Shown here: positions 1-10,569 of the stretch, one piece after another
Layout: each line of letters opens with the position of its first letter
Position numbering within the stretch: the first letter of the stretch is position 1
Source: Zygosaccharomyces rouxii
Taxonomy: Eukaryota > Ascomycota > Saccharomycetes > Saccharomycetales > Saccharomycetaceae
NCBI RefSeq assembly: GCF_000026365.1
Contig: NC_012990.1
Coordinates: forward strand, 310,001 to 374,000
Direction of reading: 5' to 3'
Length of the DNA stretch: 64,000 bases
The notes under the pieces: model-generated
The model's database searches: none
The model's input: the letters and a program-made list of their open reading frames with translations, nothing else
Told to the model about the DNA's origin: nothing
Program-made: the position numbers and the translations under genes

Positions 1-1
1 C

Positions 2-571
2 AAGATCGTTACACAGGTGGCCAAAGCTGCGGGTATCAATACTCTAAGCGTAATCCGCGATCGTGATAATTTTGATCAAGTGGCTAAAAAACTAGAAAAT
101 CAACTTGGTGCCACTAAAGTAATTTCTGAATCTCAGAACAACGATAAACTTTTTGGCAAACAGGTGTTGCCCACCATTTTGGGTTCGAATGCAAGAGTTC
201 GTTTAGCATTAAACAGTGTTGGTGGTAAATCAAGTGCTGCCATTGCTCGTAAATTGGAAAAAGATGCGTTGATGCTAACCTATGGTGGTATGTCAAAGCA
301 ACCTGTTACTTTGCCAACTTCTCTTCACATTTTCAAAGGTCTAACCTCAAAGGGATTTTGGGTAACTGAGAATTGCCGTCGTGAGCCAAATAAGAAACTA
401 GACGCAGTCAATGCGCTTGTCAAACTTTATAAAGAAGGAAAACTCATATCGCCAAAGGACGAAATCGTCACCACCGATGTGAACGCCAATGGTAGTGACC
501 AAGACTTGTTGGAAGCCGTCAAGAAGGGAATCAGTGCTTCAGGTAAACAACTTGTTGTGTTTAAATGGTAA
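2..571 (+). CDS. ETR1: Mitochondrial 2-enoyl thioester reductase, 3' part only
   Basis: The reading frame is open from the first bases of the window to TAA at 569-571, so the 5' half (catalytic GroES-like part and most of the cofactor fold) lies outside. The visible 189 codons match the C-terminal half of Etr1, the NADPH-dependent medium-chain reductase of mitochondrial fatty-acid synthesis type II. That pathway makes the octanoyl precursor of lipoate and supports respiration. The GTG at 17 is internal, not a start. The final residues form a strand typical of the family (LVVFKW). It converges on CSG2 with only about 20 bp between the stop codons. In S. cerevisiae ETR1 adjoins OLA1; here CSG2 lies between them, as expected if both post-WGD tracks are merged. 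Confidence 0.93.
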   Translation, partial: KIVTQVAKAAGINTLSVIRDRDNFDQVAKKLENQLGATKVISESQNNDKLFGKQVLPTILGSNARVRLALNSVGGKSSAAIARKLEKDALMLTYGGMSKQPVTLPTSLHIFKGLTSKGFWVTENCRREPNKKLDAVNALVKLYKEGKLISPKDEIVTTDVNANGSDQDLLEAVKKGISASGKQLVVFKW

Positions 572-592
572 ATATGAAACTATAGTAAATGC

Positions 593-1747
593 TTAGTGTA
601 GAGATAAATGCTTCTTCTCGTAGTATGCAATTGACAGCACTACGCATGCTACACTCAACATGATGTATCCAATGACTTCCCAGCGCACAATGGTCGTCTG
701 CGTGGGCTCACAGATCCAGTCAGAGATACCCATGAAGATGATAGCACCAAGATTAATTGTTGTCGAATACGATGGAGGTGTTTGTCTTTGAATTAGTGAG
801 AGTGAAAAAACATGAGGTAGAGTACCAAAGAGGAATGCAGCTAGTGCCTCCAACCAAAATACTTTATTTGTTGGAACCTTTGCCAAAGTCGATAGAGCCC
901 TTGGCAAGAATGGTAATAAAACAGCCATACAGATCGATGCAATGTAAGTCAAGTGCTGGCACTGATGAGAAAGCGTAATACGATCAGAAAAGTTAAACCA
1001 ACGGTTCCAAAGTACTGTAAAGGGACCCAACGTGAGGGCACCTAACCCACAAAGTAAACAACTCTTCAATCTATCAAAAAGAAATGGGTCCTCTAATTCA
1101 CCTGTCTTTTGGTTGATAGAAAATTTACCTGCCAAAAGGTCACAGGTAGCCTTCGTGTAAGATACCAAGACGATACCCATTAATGCAATCATCATAACGA
1201 TAAAATTACGGAACACATTCTTACGTCGAGATAATCCACATACACCATACAATAAGGAAGTGATCTCAAAAATTGAAGTGTTTTGTATAAGACCCACATC
1301 AAATGCTGGTGTCAATGACAGTGCATTCATATAAGTAAGGACTGGCACCAGTAGAAGTAATGATAAAATCACTAGTTTAACCACATAACTTACTTTCCCG
1401 ATAATATCATTATTTTTAACTCCATTGTCGTAACTGTCATAACTTCTTCCATTATTACTGTTGTTATTGTTTTCGCCATCCATAATACCATTGCGTTCAC
1501 CACGGGCTCTCAACTCTGGCGTCCCCGGTCTAGAAACTGTCATGGAGCTCGCTATTGATACCAGACGAGCAGAAGGTACTAGTAGCAACCAAGGCACAAA
1601 ATACATAAACAACAGGAAAATTGCGACCCCCTGGTGGTCGATACCAGGCCTCTCACTATCCCTTGCACTCGATTGTAATAGTGAGAGACATTTGGTCTGT
1701 ATGATGTAACTAAAGACTGCCACAAACCAGTAAATCCTAGTGTCCAT
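593..1747 (-). CDS. CSG2: ER membrane regulator of IPC mannosyltransferase (Csg2)
   Basis: The 384-aa product has about nine to ten hydrophobic segments. It shares long stretches with S. cerevisiae Csg2 (about 410 aa), including the N-terminal IQTKCLS block, the FDVGLIQNTSIFEITSLLYG region and the near-identical C-terminal EPTQTTIVRWEVIGYIML. Csg2 sits in the ER, partners Csg1/Csh1 and is needed to mannosylate inositol-phosphoryl-ceramide; loss makes S. cerevisiae calcium-sensitive. I chose ATG at 1747 because the frame upstream has only a TTG at 1759 and the family begins just before the first membrane span. A hydrophilic Asn-rich loop (about residues 90-110) is low complexity, as in the homologue. 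S. cerevisiae has this gene beside SCO1, while here it is one gene away. Confidence 0.9.
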   Translation of the reverse strand: MDTRIYWFVAVFSYIIQTKCLSLLQSSARDSERPGIDHQGVAIFLLFMYFVPWLLLVPSARLVSIASSMTVSRPGTPELRARGERNGIMDGENNNNSNNGRSYDSYDNGVKNNDIIGKVSYVVKLVILSLLLLVPVLTYMNALSLTPAFDVGLIQNTSIFEITSLLYGVCGLSRRKNVFRNFIVMMIALMGIVLVSYTKATCDLLAGKFSINQKTGELEDPFLFDRLKSCLLCGLGALTLGPFTVLWNRWFNFSDRITLSHQCQHLTYIASICMAVLLPFLPRALSTLAKVPTNKVFWLEALAAFLFGTLPHVFSLSLIQRQTPPSYSTTINLGAIIFMGISDWICEPTQTTIVRWEVIGYIMLSVACVVLSIAYYEKKHLSLH

Positions 1748-2934
1748 GGTCTGGTTCAAGTTTAAGTTATTTCTCCCCTAAACAAAGAAGAGATTCTCAA
1801 CTCAAGCAGCTCTTTAACTTTTAAATAGCTTCTTCGCTTGCGTACTTGCCTGCGTGCTTGCTTGAATTCCTCAGCTATTGACAGTTTAATTAATTCACAA
1901 TCCCTCCAGCTCTTCAACTTTGTTGTATTTTAAGGCCCTTATGCTAAGGGAAAAAGAAAAAATAATAATATCATGGTGATAACAGTTTCAAACCCTCAAA
2001 TAGGCCTTCTTATTTAGCGACTTGCCAGACGCCTCGTTCCCAATACTCGTCCAGTGTGAGCAACAGTCCAAAAATTTCGTGTCTTGCTGAATGTGGGAAG
2101 AAATGCCTTGCGGTACCTGTTGGTTGATCAATTGATTGATCCAACAATTCAATTCAAACAATTCAAAAGGAGGTGTTCTTTAGGCCCATCAGCCAGCGGA
2201 TATCTGCGATGCTGAGTCTATGAGTTCTTGACATAGTAAACAATGTAATTTTTTCCTCTACTATGCAGTCCGGTATATCAAGCGGGGGTACTGTTCTCTT
2301 CAGACTCACTTATTCCGTCATGTATAGAAGCAACATGGTGTAACCAAAACACTTGAATCGTATTGTTGGGTTGCATTTTTGCTGGAATAGCGGAAGAGTC
2401 AAGTAAGGAGAGCATGCGGGTGAAGAAACTATCACAACAACTGCTATTGGTTTAGCGAGGCTGATCTTGGTCTGAGGTAAACCGCCATGATATGGCTCGT
2501 GCTACCATACTTCGAAGTATCGCACGTATCGTAAACTTCAATCCCATAACAACAATGGGGACTCTTATACTATGAGCGGCACATAGGTCTGTTTCCATAA
2601 GAAACGCGTAAAAACCGCCAGGTCCTCACAAAGACAGTATTTCTGCATATCAACAACTGTATACACCATACCCTTCCCTTATAAAATGCACTGCAAGCAT
2701 CGGCGGCTAAAGCGTATGAGGTAAAGGAGGAAATTTTATACCAGCATGCTACTTACCGCTTCCATTTTACTCCGAGAAAAATGGCCGGGTAAATGATTTG
2801 AAAAATTTCGACATCACAAAAAAAAAGTTTTAAAAAATTTCGAAACTCATCAAGTTACCGTTAACTAACTATTGAATAGTCGATATTAGCTGAATATCAA
2901 TTGATTAGTCAATCAGTCAAATAATCAATCAATC
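1748..2934. other. Long divergent intergenic region CSG2/OLA1
   Basis: This 1.2-kb stretch holds no convincing gene. Near 1833-1866 there is a loose repeat of TTGC/TGCTTGC, and near 2130-2165 AT-rich TTGATTGATC-like repeats. The OLA1-proximal 150 bp carries the elements listed separately. No tRNA, LTR or clear snoRNA box pair was found by eye, but an H/ACA RNA cannot be excluded. Confidence 0.5.
2786..2851 (+). promoter_or_regulatory. OLA1 promoter: Reb1 site, RRPE and PAC-like elements
   Basis: CGGGTAA at 2786-2792 matches the Reb1 consensus (reverse of TTACCCG). TGAAAAATTT at 2799-2808 is a perfect ribosomal RNA processing element (RRPE). CTCATC at 2846-2851 is the core of a PAC element (reverse of GATGAG). 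They lie 84-149 bp upstream of the OLA1 ATG. The RRPE+PAC pair typifies ribosome-biogenesis and translation-related genes in yeasts. Motif matches are seen directly; function is inferred. Confidence 0.55.
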
Positions 2935-4116
2935 ATGCCTCCAAAGAAGAAGGTCGAAGAAAAGAAGGTCTTGCTTGGTCGTCCAGGTAACAATTTGAAA
3001 GCTGGTATTGTTGGTCTTGCTAACGTCGGTAAGTCAACTTTCTTTCAATCTATTACCAGATCTCCCCTAGGTAATCCAGCTAACTATCCATTTGCTACCA
3101 TCGAACCTGAAGAAGCTAGAGTTATTGTTCCATCTCCTCGTTTTGATAACCTTTGTGAAATTTACAAGCCTGCATCTCAAGTTCCTGCTCACTTGACCGT
3201 TTACGATATCGCTGGTTTGACTAAAGGTGCTTCTGCTGGTGAAGGTTTAGGTAACGCTTTCTTGTCACACATTAGAGCTGTTGATTCCATCTACCAAGTG
3301 GTTCGTTGCTTTGATGACGCCGAAATTGTTCACATTGAAGGTGATGTGGATCCAATCCGTGACTTGCAAATTATCAATGAGGAATTGCGTCTAAAGGATA
3401 TCGAATTTGCTCAAAAGGCTCTTGAAAACGCACACAAGATTGCTAGAAGAGGTGGTCAATCTTTGGAAGTTAAACAAAAGAAGGAAGAAACTGTTTTGAT
3501 TGAAAGAATTATCAAACTTTTGGAAGACGGTCAAAGAGTTGCCAACCAGGAGTGGACACCAAAGGAAGTGGAATCTATCAACTCCATGTTCTTGTTGACC
3601 GCCAAGCCTTGTATCTATTTGATCAACTTGTCTGAAAAGGATTACATTAGAAAGAAGAACAAGCACCTTTTGAGAATCAAGGAATGGGTGGACAAATACT
3701 CTCCAGGTGATATGATCATTCCATTCTCCGTTTGTATGGAAGAAAAACTGTCGACAATGTCACCTGAAGAACAAGAAGAAGAATTGAAGAAAATCGGTAC
3801 CCAGTCGGCCCTACCAAAGATTATCACTTCAATGAGACAAAAGCTTGATTTGATCTCTTTCTTTACAAGTGGTCCTGACGAAGTTCGTGAATGGACTATT
3901 AGAGAGGGTACAAAGGCACCACAAGCTGCAGGTGTTATCCACAACGATTTAATGAACACTTTCATCTTGGCTCAAATTATGAAATACTCTGATATGGTCG
4001 AATATAAAGACGAGAATGCAATCAAATCTGCAGGTAAATTACTGCAGAAGGGTAAAGACTACGTCGTGGAAGATGGTGATATCATTTACTTCAGATCTGC
4101 CGCAGGTAAGAACTGA
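2935..4116 (+). CDS. OLA1: Obg-like ATPase Ola1 (YchF family)
   Basis: The 393-aa protein is nearly the same length as S. cerevisiae Ola1 (394 aa). The P-loop GLANVGKST is at residues 27-35. The base-recognition motif is NLSE (about 231-234) in place of NKxD, the hallmark that makes YchF/Ola1 proteins prefer ATP over GTP. A helical coiled-coil insert follows the first half, and a C-terminal TGS domain covers roughly 304-390. Ola1 associates with ribosomes and the proteasome and modulates stress and translation responses. The lysine-rich N-terminus (MPPKKKVEEKK) is typical of the family, and the ATG at 2935 is the obvious start. Strong codon bias toward preferred yeast codons suggests high expression. 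Confidence 0.97.
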   Translation: MPPKKKVEEKKVLLGRPGNNLKAGIVGLANVGKSTFFQSITRSPLGNPANYPFATIEPEEARVIVPSPRFDNLCEIYKPASQVPAHLTVYDIAGLTKGASAGEGLGNAFLSHIRAVDSIYQVVRCFDDAEIVHIEGDVDPIRDLQIINEELRLKDIEFAQKALENAHKIARRGGQSLEVKQKKEETVLIERIIKLLEDGQRVANQEWTPKEVESINSMFLLTAKPCIYLINLSEKDYIRKKNKHLLRIKEWVDKYSPGDMIIPFSVCMEEKLSTMSPEEQEEELKKIGTQSALPKIITSMRQKLDLISFFTSGPDEVREWTIREGTKAPQAAGVIHNDLMNTFILAQIMKYSDMVEYKDENAIKSAGKLLQKGKDYVVEDGDIIYFRSAAGKN

Positions 4117-4233
4117 AGTGGTAATGGGCATCAAATAGTTTCTTCATGATCGTTTTAGACTTTTCCACTATATACAAGTAAAGAAAGAACTACTAATTAA
4201 CTATTTAATTAGACCGAGAAATAATGAATTCTC

Positions 4234-5136
4234 TTAAAACAAAAATGAATACCATTTTTGCTTCCTCTTCTCACGTTCCTCCTTGGGGATAAATGTCTTT
4301 ATGTGTTCTTGAATTCTCTCCGCACCGGTTTCGTTATCGTAGTTACGACCCATGGCTTCTATGAAATTGCCCTCAGGGTCCATCAAATAGAAGAAGATGG
4401 AATGATCAACTAAGTAATCTTGACCCGGTTGGACTTGAGGTGGTGTAGAGAAATAGACACGATATTGCTTGCAAGCATTTTTAACCTGGTCATAAGTACC
4501 TGTGAGTCCAATAATATCGGGATGAAAATCCTGTAAATACTGCGTTAGAACCTCTGGGGTATCTCTATTTGGATCACAAGTGACAAAGATTGGCTGAACC
4601 TTGCTCCCATACTTTGATTTTAATTTGTCCAACCAAACTCCCAACTTGTCCAATTCATCGGGGCAAATATCAGGACAATGAGTAAATCCAAAGTAAATAA
4701 TGGAAAATTTGCCTAGTAAATCTTTATCTGAAAACACATTACCTTCACAATCTTTCAAATGGAATGGCCCTCCAACCATGGGTTTACCATAACCTCTATT
4801 AGCTTCTGCTTCCTTTTCAATCTCTAAACGTCTTTTCTCCTTGGTGAAATAATAGTATAACCCACCGCCAACAATCAGGAAAAGTGAAGCGGCCTTCCAA
4901 GTGGAAAACTCAATAGACCCATCAGATGTAGTCTGAGGCGCGGTTTCACTACCACCAATCGGTATACGACTCAATGGTTTTTTCTTTAGGGGTGGTGATT
5001 GACTTGGTGGAACTCGTTCATTGTATAATTTAGTAAACTGGGAAAAGCAGCGATAATTAGGTCTTATAAGACCAGCTTGTTTAGGTGCTAGCTTCAATAA
5101 GCGTGGTACTAATGATGATGACTTTAACAAAGACAT
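4234..5136 (-). CDS. SCO1: Mitochondrial copper chaperone for cytochrome c oxidase (Sco1/Sco2 type)
   Basis: The 300-aa protein starts with a basic, Ser/Leu-rich mitochondrial presequence. It has one membrane span (about residues 81-97, Gly- and Tyr-rich) and a thioredoxin-fold Sco domain facing the intermembrane space. Copper ligands are the CPDIC motif (Cys154, Cys158) and the distal His245 in the VDHSIFF segment. Sco proteins deliver copper to the CuA site of Cox2. The ATG at 5136 is used because the open frame upstream (to 5340) contains no ATG. S. cerevisiae has two WGD copies, one beside OLA1 and one beside CHS2; this single gene has both neighbours, so the SCO1 label stands for the undivided ancestor. 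Confidence 0.95.
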   Translation of the reverse strand: MSLLKSSSLVPRLLKLAPKQAGLIRPNYRCFSQFTKLYNERVPPSQSPPLKKKPLSRIPIGGSETAPQTTSDGSIEFSTWKAASLFLIVGGGLYYYFTKEKRRLEIEKEAEANRGYGKPMVGGPFHLKDCEGNVFSDKDLLGKFSIIYFGFTHCPDICPDELDKLGVWLDKLKSKYGSKVQPIFVTCDPNRDTPEVLTQYLQDFHPDIIGLTGTYDQVKNACKQYRVYFSTPPQVQPGQDYLVDHSIFFYLMDPEGNFIEAMGRNYDNETGAERIQEHIKTFIPKEEREKRKQKWYSFLF

Positions 5137-6199
5137 CTCAACCCAGATTAATCTCCTGAAGTCAATGGATTTTACACGCTTATGAGATGACTTAGGATAG
5201 GAAGAGAAATGACATATTTCTTTGATGTCTCGTGAGTATGCTAATCGTCCGGAGTGACAAGTATAAGCTCTCTGGAACTTGTCAAAGAAAGTCGAATTAT
5301 AATACGCATGGGTAAGCCAATTGACATAATAAGAGTACAATTAAAATGCTATGCAACATTTTCTGATTAAAATGCACAAATTTCTGTAAATTTTGGACTA
5401 CTACTTGGGGTTTTAGAAAACTATTTGGGCATTTCGGCGATTAATATATCAATGCTATAAATTAATACCATGTTTACCATCAATTTAATTATTATTAAGG
5501 GCTCAAAGCTAGCTCTCGATAGACCTAGAGCTAGAGTCTACATGCAATAGTTTAGTGACATTTAGAAGCCTAACATTTTTTTTTTTTTTATCAACTAACT
5601 AGCAATAACCATAGTACTGCTCATCATGGCTAAAAGAAAATGAACCTTGAAATATACGTAAGCTTAGGATTTAATTCTTATCTTCGCTTGAGATTTAATT
5701 CTGATTTGACAATTGCTGTAATTCTACAAGACGTCATCCCATACTTGACAAAATATAAAGAAGCATACTAACATAATTATCAACATTTTGGCAAGTTAGG
5801 ACTGATCAATGAGGCTCGGAATATCAACGAAACAAGAACACACTAAAAAAATCTACGATAAACCATTAATAGCAGCGGTGCTACTATTGCCAGTTATATA
5901 TGGTTCTTTTTCTTAACTATTTTGAAAAAGTTGTTGATGTTTTGAAGATTTGATCCATTGTTTACTGTTTACCCACAATGGCAATGACATTGAAGATATA
6001 ATCGTAAACCTCATAGTTCTGGATTGGGTCTCAACCACATTCCTTAAGACTTTGGGATGAATGGTTCTTCTTTTGCTTAACTCCTTTGCTAGGACCTCAC
6101 TTTCTTACTATCCTATATATTTGGTTGATTGGATACTGGCTATATTAACTAAGTCACCTTTACTAAAAGGTCTAATCAAACGATTCTACAGAGATTTGA
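5137..6199. promoter_or_regulatory. Divergent SCO/CHS2 promoter region with tandem forkhead-type sites
   Basis: About 1.06 kb without a gene. Two adjacent copies of TGTTTAC lie at 5959-5965 and 5966-5972 (perfect 7-bp period). This is the binding core of forkhead factors Fkh1/Fkh2, which drive G2/M genes of the CLB2 cluster to which S. cerevisiae CHS2 belongs. They sit about 230 bp before the CHS2 ATG. I did not find a convincing Mcm1 partner site. The rest is AT-rich (a T-run near 5578-5589) with nothing else recognised. Confidence 0.4.
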
Positions 6200-9076
6200 A
6201 TGACTCGAAACCCTTTCATGGTGGAGCCCTCTAGTGGTTCCCCCGTAAGACCATTACAACCGCAGCTTACTAGATTCCATACCAATACAAGCGATAGAAC
6301 TGACTTATACAACTATCCAAGCCCTACCCGTGGTGGTAATGATTATTATGAAAGTGAAGATGATTTCGATGTATCCAAAAAATTTCAAGGATTACCACCA
6401 TCTCCTTCCAGGGCAGCAGTGAGATACTCTCCAGATCGTCGCCGTAGATCCCAATTTTACCGTGATAGTACTACTAGTTCCCCATTAGTGGATCGGTTTA
6501 CCGCTAATATGCAGGCATCGCCAAAGAAACCAAGCCATACGGTAGTTCCAGTATCTGAATACGATGGTACCACAGAAGATTTTACTTCAAGTTACTACAG
6601 CCATGAAAACAGACAAGCTTCACACTTAAGTGCTCCTCGTAATAATTTGTTTGGTAGCCAATTGGGTAGACAGTATTCAGCTTCCACAACCTCTACCGCT
6701 GCCATGTCAACTGCCACTGATGAGAAATTGTTCAGAAACTCTTATGAAAGCTATGACGATGATAGAAGTACTATTACTTCCTCAAACTTTGCAGAGACTC
6801 AGTTCGAACTAAATCATCCAGTGCGTAAAGATTATGTGAGAAGAGCCAACTCTGAAAGTAAGAGAAGACCTATCGTAGAAGATATGGGTAAGGCAAAAGC
6901 AATTTTAAAATTAGATAATCCAATTCCTCGTGGTTTACTAGATACTTTGCCACGCAGAGACTCACCAGAATTTACCGAAATGAGATATACTGCTTGTACT
7001 GTGGATGCAGACGAATATTGCCAAGAAGGTTACTCACTCAGATTTGCTGAAATGAATCGTGAATGTCAGATGGTCATCTGCGTTACCATGTACAACGAGG
7101 ATAAATTTGCATTAGCTAGAACTATCCATTCTATTATGAGAAACGTGGCCCATCTATGTAGTCGTCAAAGATCTCAAGTTTGGGGACCTGATGGTTGGAA
7201 GAAAATATCTGTCATTTTGGTTAGTGATGGTAGAACTAAAGTTAATCAAGGTGCATTAGATTATTTAGCCGCTTTGGGTGTTTACCAAGAAGATATGGCC
7301 AAGGAATCTGTTAACGGTGATGCTGTGAAGGCTCATATCTTTGAATTGACCACACAAGTTTCTATCGATTCCAACTTGGACTATGTGTCTAAGGATATTG
7401 TTCCTGTTCAAATGGTCTTCTGCCTCAAGGAGGAAAACAAGAAAAAGATCAATTCTCATCGTTGGTTATTTAGTGCATTCTGTCCCGTATTACAACCAAG
7501 TGTGGTCACTCTGATTGATGTGGGAACCCGTTTAAATGATACCGCCATCTATCACTTATGGAAAGTGTTTGATATGGACTCCAATGTAGCCGGTGCTGCA
7601 GGACAAATTAAAACGATGAAAGGTAAATATGGGTTAAAACTTTTCAACCCACTAGTGTCTTCACAAAATTTTGAATACAAAGTTTCCAATATCCTGGATA
7701 AACCACTGGAAAGTGTATTTGGTTATATTGCCGTGTTGCCAGGTGCACTTTCATCATATAGGTACCGTGCATTAGAAAACCATGAAGATGGAACTGGTCC
7801 TTTGAATTCATATTTCTTGGGTGAAACTCAAGAAGGTAGGGATCAGGATGTTTTTACTGCAAACATGTACTTGGCTGAAGATAGAATTTTATGTTGGGAA
7901 TTGGTTGCTAAGAGGAACTCTAAATGGGTTCTGAAATACGTGAAAGAAGCTCAAGGTGAAACCGATGTTCCAGAAGAAATACCCGAATTTATCTCTCAAA
8001 GAAGACGTTGGTTAAATGGTGCCATGTTTGCAGCTCTTTATTCACAATTGCATTTCCATCAAATTTGGAGAACGAAACATTCGTTCCTCCGTAAACTTTT
8101 CCTCCATATTGAATTCTTCTACCAATTTGTCCAGATGCTTTTCTCATGGTTTGCCATTGCAAATTTCGTTCTAACTTTTTACTATTTGGCTGGTTCCATG
8201 AATAATATCCTCAAGCATGGTAATGCGCTATTCATTTTTTTCAAATATCTGATTTATTGTGATTTAGCAAGTCTTTTCATCATATCCATGGGTAATCGAC
8301 CACACGGTGCTAAACATCTTTTCATCCTTTCTATGATTATTTTGACGATATGTGCCCTTTATGCTTTAATTTGTGGGTTTGTCTTTGCCATTAGAACCTT
8401 GAAAGAAAAGGATAACTCAAACAATGTGTTTGTGAATGTGGTCGTTTCGCTGCTGTCCACCTACGGTCTTTATGTTATAAGTGCTTTCCTATACTTGGAT
8501 CCATGGCATATCTTCACTTCTTCGTTACAATATTTTGTAACTTTACCCGCTTTCACTTGTACTTTACAAATCTTCTCATTCTGTAACACTCACGACGTGT
8601 CATGGGGTACTAAGGGCTCTAGTAGCAACAATAAACCGCTATCTAAAGCCATTGTCATGCAAGGTCCTGATGGTAAACAAATTGTGGAAACCGATTGGCC
8701 TCAGGAAGTGGATAAGAAATTTATTGAAATTAAGAGTCGTTTGAAGGAAGTCGAATTCGAAGAGCCAGTCATTGATGAGGCTCAAAAGCGTAACGATTAC
8801 TACAGAGACATTAGAACAAGAATTGTCATGGCTTGGATGTTATCTAACCTAATCTTCGTCATGACAATTACTCAAATCTACAGCGCTGAACACACAAACA
8901 ACGGTTACCTAGTCTTTATTTTATGGTCCGTTGCAGCACTGGCTGCCTTTAGGGCACTAGGTTCGTTTGGCTTTTTGTTCATGAAATACTTGCGTATGAT
9001 CGTCAAGTACAAGCACAAAGCTCAAAGTACAGGATCTTGGAACGTTCGTAAGGCCGACGTTGACAACAAGAGTTGA
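6200..9076 (+). CDS. CHS2: Chitin synthase II (primary septum)
   Basis: The 958-aa protein is close to S. cerevisiae Chs2 (963 aa). It has a disordered, Ser/Pro/Tyr-rich N-terminus (about 1-220) with many possible Cdk sites, a chitin synthase GT2 domain (about 225-640) and at least five to six C-terminal membrane spans. Catalytic signatures are EDR at 560-562 and QRRRW at 600-604. Chs2 polymerises N-acetylglucosamine from UDP-GlcNAc into the primary septum at cytokinesis. In S. cerevisiae it is held in the ER by mitotic Cdk phosphorylation of the N-terminus until mitotic exit; the SP/TP-rich N-terminus here suggests the same control. ATG at 6200 is the first in frame. Confidence 0.97.
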   Translation: MTRNPFMVEPSSGSPVRPLQPQLTRFHTNTSDRTDLYNYPSPTRGGNDYYESEDDFDVSKKFQGLPPSPSRAAVRYSPDRRRRSQFYRDSTTSSPLVDRFTANMQASPKKPSHTVVPVSEYDGTTEDFTSSYYSHENRQASHLSAPRNNLFGSQLGRQYSASTTSTAAMSTATDEKLFRNSYESYDDDRSTITSSNFAETQFELNHPVRKDYVRRANSESKRRPIVEDMGKAKAILKLDNPIPRGLLDTLPRRDSPEFTEMRYTACTVDADEYCQEGYSLRFAEMNRECQMVICVTMYNEDKFALARTIHSIMRNVAHLCSRQRSQVWGPDGWKKISVILVSDGRTKVNQGALDYLAALGVYQEDMAKESVNGDAVKAHIFELTTQVSIDSNLDYVSKDIVPVQMVFCLKEENKKKINSHRWLFSAFCPVLQPSVVTLIDVGTRLNDTAIYHLWKVFDMDSNVAGAAGQIKTMKGKYGLKLFNPLVSSQNFEYKVSNILDKPLESVFGYIAVLPGALSSYRYRALENHEDGTGPLNSYFLGETQEGRDQDVFTANMYLAEDRILCWELVAKRNSKWVLKYVKEAQGETDVPEEIPEFISQRRRWLNGAMFAALYSQLHFHQIWRTKHSFLRKLFLHIEFFYQFVQMLFSWFAIANFVLTFYYLAGSMNNILKHGNALFIFFKYLIYCDLASLFIISMGNRPHGAKHLFILSMIILTICALYALICGFVFAIRTLKEKDNSNNVFVNVVVSLLSTYGLYVISAFLYLDPWHIFTSSLQYFVTLPAFTCTLQIFSFCNTHDVSWGTKGSSSNNKPLSKAIVMQGPDGKQIVETDWPQEVDKKFIEIKSRLKEVEFEEPVIDEAQKRNDYYRDIRTRIVMAWMLSNLIFVMTITQIYSAEHTNNGYLVFILWSVAALAAFRALGSFGFLFMKYLRMIVKYKHKAQSTGSWNVRKADVDNKS

Positions 9077-9150
9077 AAATATCCATATCTAAATTTTTTA
9101 AAAAATACGTTTGTTTTTGTAAAATAATTCAAGGTACTTATCAATGTTAA

Positions 9151-10569
9151 TTAGTGACCTCTTGAAAATCTATAGTTATCGTAGTTCACAATTGCTTGTA
9201 AAAGTACTTTAAACCCATTCTCGACCTCCTCCGGTGAAGAATGTTCGTAGAAATTATGAGATAGCCCGTCCTTTGAAGGAATAAATATCATTGAGGTTGG
9301 TACATGAGGTGCAGTTTGACAAGAGTCATGGCCAGCACCCGATGAGATCGGTCTCACTTCGTTTTCTTTGAACTGGGCATAGGCAGATCTGGAAACGCAT
9401 TCGATACAAGTTTCGTTGAATTTAACCGCCGGTGAAAGCTGCAAAATCTCCCAATCATAAGAAAGCGGACCTGCCACATTATCATTCAAAACCCTTTCGA
9501 TTTCTTTTCTTATTTCTTTGACGACATTTTGAACGACAGCGTCATCAGGATGTCTTACATCTAGTGTGAAAGAGGCTTCACCTGGCAGAATATTGACCGA
9601 ATAAGGCTTAACGTCAATGACACCACATGTGAACAATGCTTGATGTGATTGAGAAATTTCTGAAGCTCTTGTAATTATCTTCGCAGACGCTAACAATGCA
9701 TCCTTTCTCAAATTCCATGGTGTCGTACCTGCATGGGCACCAACACCTTTAACGGTACATTTAGACCATTGATACCCCTGAACGCTGGTAACTATACCTA
9801 TTTTTTTACTTTCATTTTCTAGTATAGGACCTTGTTCAATGTGAAGTTCAAAATGCGCATCTATTGCATTTTCCTTATAAGAAGCTGGCGTACCGCCCAA
9901 GTAACCAATTTTGTTCAACGAATCAAAAACGGATTCGGGTTTATCCTCGCCAATTGACATCATCTGATAAGCCTCTTGTAGGCTTAAATCGTGAGACCAA
10001 ACACTACTACCCGTACAAGACCTCGCAAATCTAGCACCTTCTTCGTTAAACCAAACAACAACACACACATCATAATGGGGAACATATCCATTTTCTTTGA
10101 AAGTTCTCAGCACTTCTAATCCTGCGAGTACTCCTAGGATACCATCGTACTTACCAGCTTCCGGTTGTGTGTCCAAATGCGAACCTGTAGCAGTTGGAGG
10201 TTTACCGGTTTGATCTTGACCCTTATAAAGAGCAAATATATTACCAATTTTGTCGACTTTAATGGTACAGCCCAATGCTTTACACTCGTTTACAAACCAA
10301 TCTCTTACTTTTCCATCAACCTCAGTCCCAGCTAGCCTCCGGAGACCAAATCCATGGGGTTCTGGAGCCCATCTCAATGCTGCCCCAAATTGGTTACCAG
10401 TCTCTAAGATGGTATCATTGAGTCTACCAGAATTAATTCTAAGTGGTGCTACAGCGGGAATATTCAAAGTCGCTGTGGTTCTAGCTGCTGTTGTAGTAGT
10501 TGTCGAGCTCGTCATTGATAGCGATAGCGCCCTACAAGGGAGCAGGAACTTGGAACGCAGGGAAGCCAT
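9151..10569 (-). CDS. PYD3: Beta-ureidopropionase / beta-alanine synthase, PYD3 type (M20 family)
   Basis: The 472-aa zinc amidohydrolase of the M20 family is strikingly similar along its length to Lachancea kluyveri Pyd3. That enzyme hydrolyses N-carbamyl-beta-alanine to beta-alanine, CO2 and ammonia in the last step of reductive pyrimidine degradation. Zinc ligands are in place: His131 (GSHLD), Asp142 (KYDG), Glu177 (NEEGARF), His243 (ELHIEQG) and His414 (GAGHDS), with Glu176 as the expected general base. The first 18 residues (basic, Leu/Ser-rich) could be a mitochondrial targeting addition. A start at Met19 (10515) would give the length usual for Pyd3, so the start is uncertain. S. cerevisiae has no counterpart. 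An activity on a different N-carbamyl amino acid is possible. Confidence 0.88.
   Translation of the reverse strand: MASLRSKFLLPCRALSLSMTSSTTTTTAARTTATLNIPAVAPLRINSGRLNDTILETGNQFGAALRWAPEPHGFGLRRLAGTEVDGKVRDWFVNECKALGCTIKVDKIGNIFALYKGQDQTGKPPTATGSHLDTQPEAGKYDGILGVLAGLEVLRTFKENGYVPHYDVCVVVWFNEEGARFARSCTGSSVWSHDLSLQEAYQMMSIGEDKPESVFDSLNKIGYLGGTPASYKENAIDAHFELHIEQGPILENESKKIGIVTSVQGYQWSKCTVKGVGAHAGTTPWNLRKDALLASAKIITRASEISQSHQALFTCGVIDVKPYSVNILPGEASFTLDVRHPDDAVVQNVVKEIRKEIERVLNDNVAGPLSYDWEILQLSPAVKFNETCIECVSRSAYAQFKENEVRPISSGAGHDSCQTAPHVPTSMIFIPSKDGLSHNFYEHSSPEEVENGFKVLLQAIVNYDNYRFSRGH

Noticed and set aside
5137..5340. N-terminal extension of the SCO gene upstream of 5136
   Set aside because: The frame is open but has no ATG; the presequence starts well at 5136.
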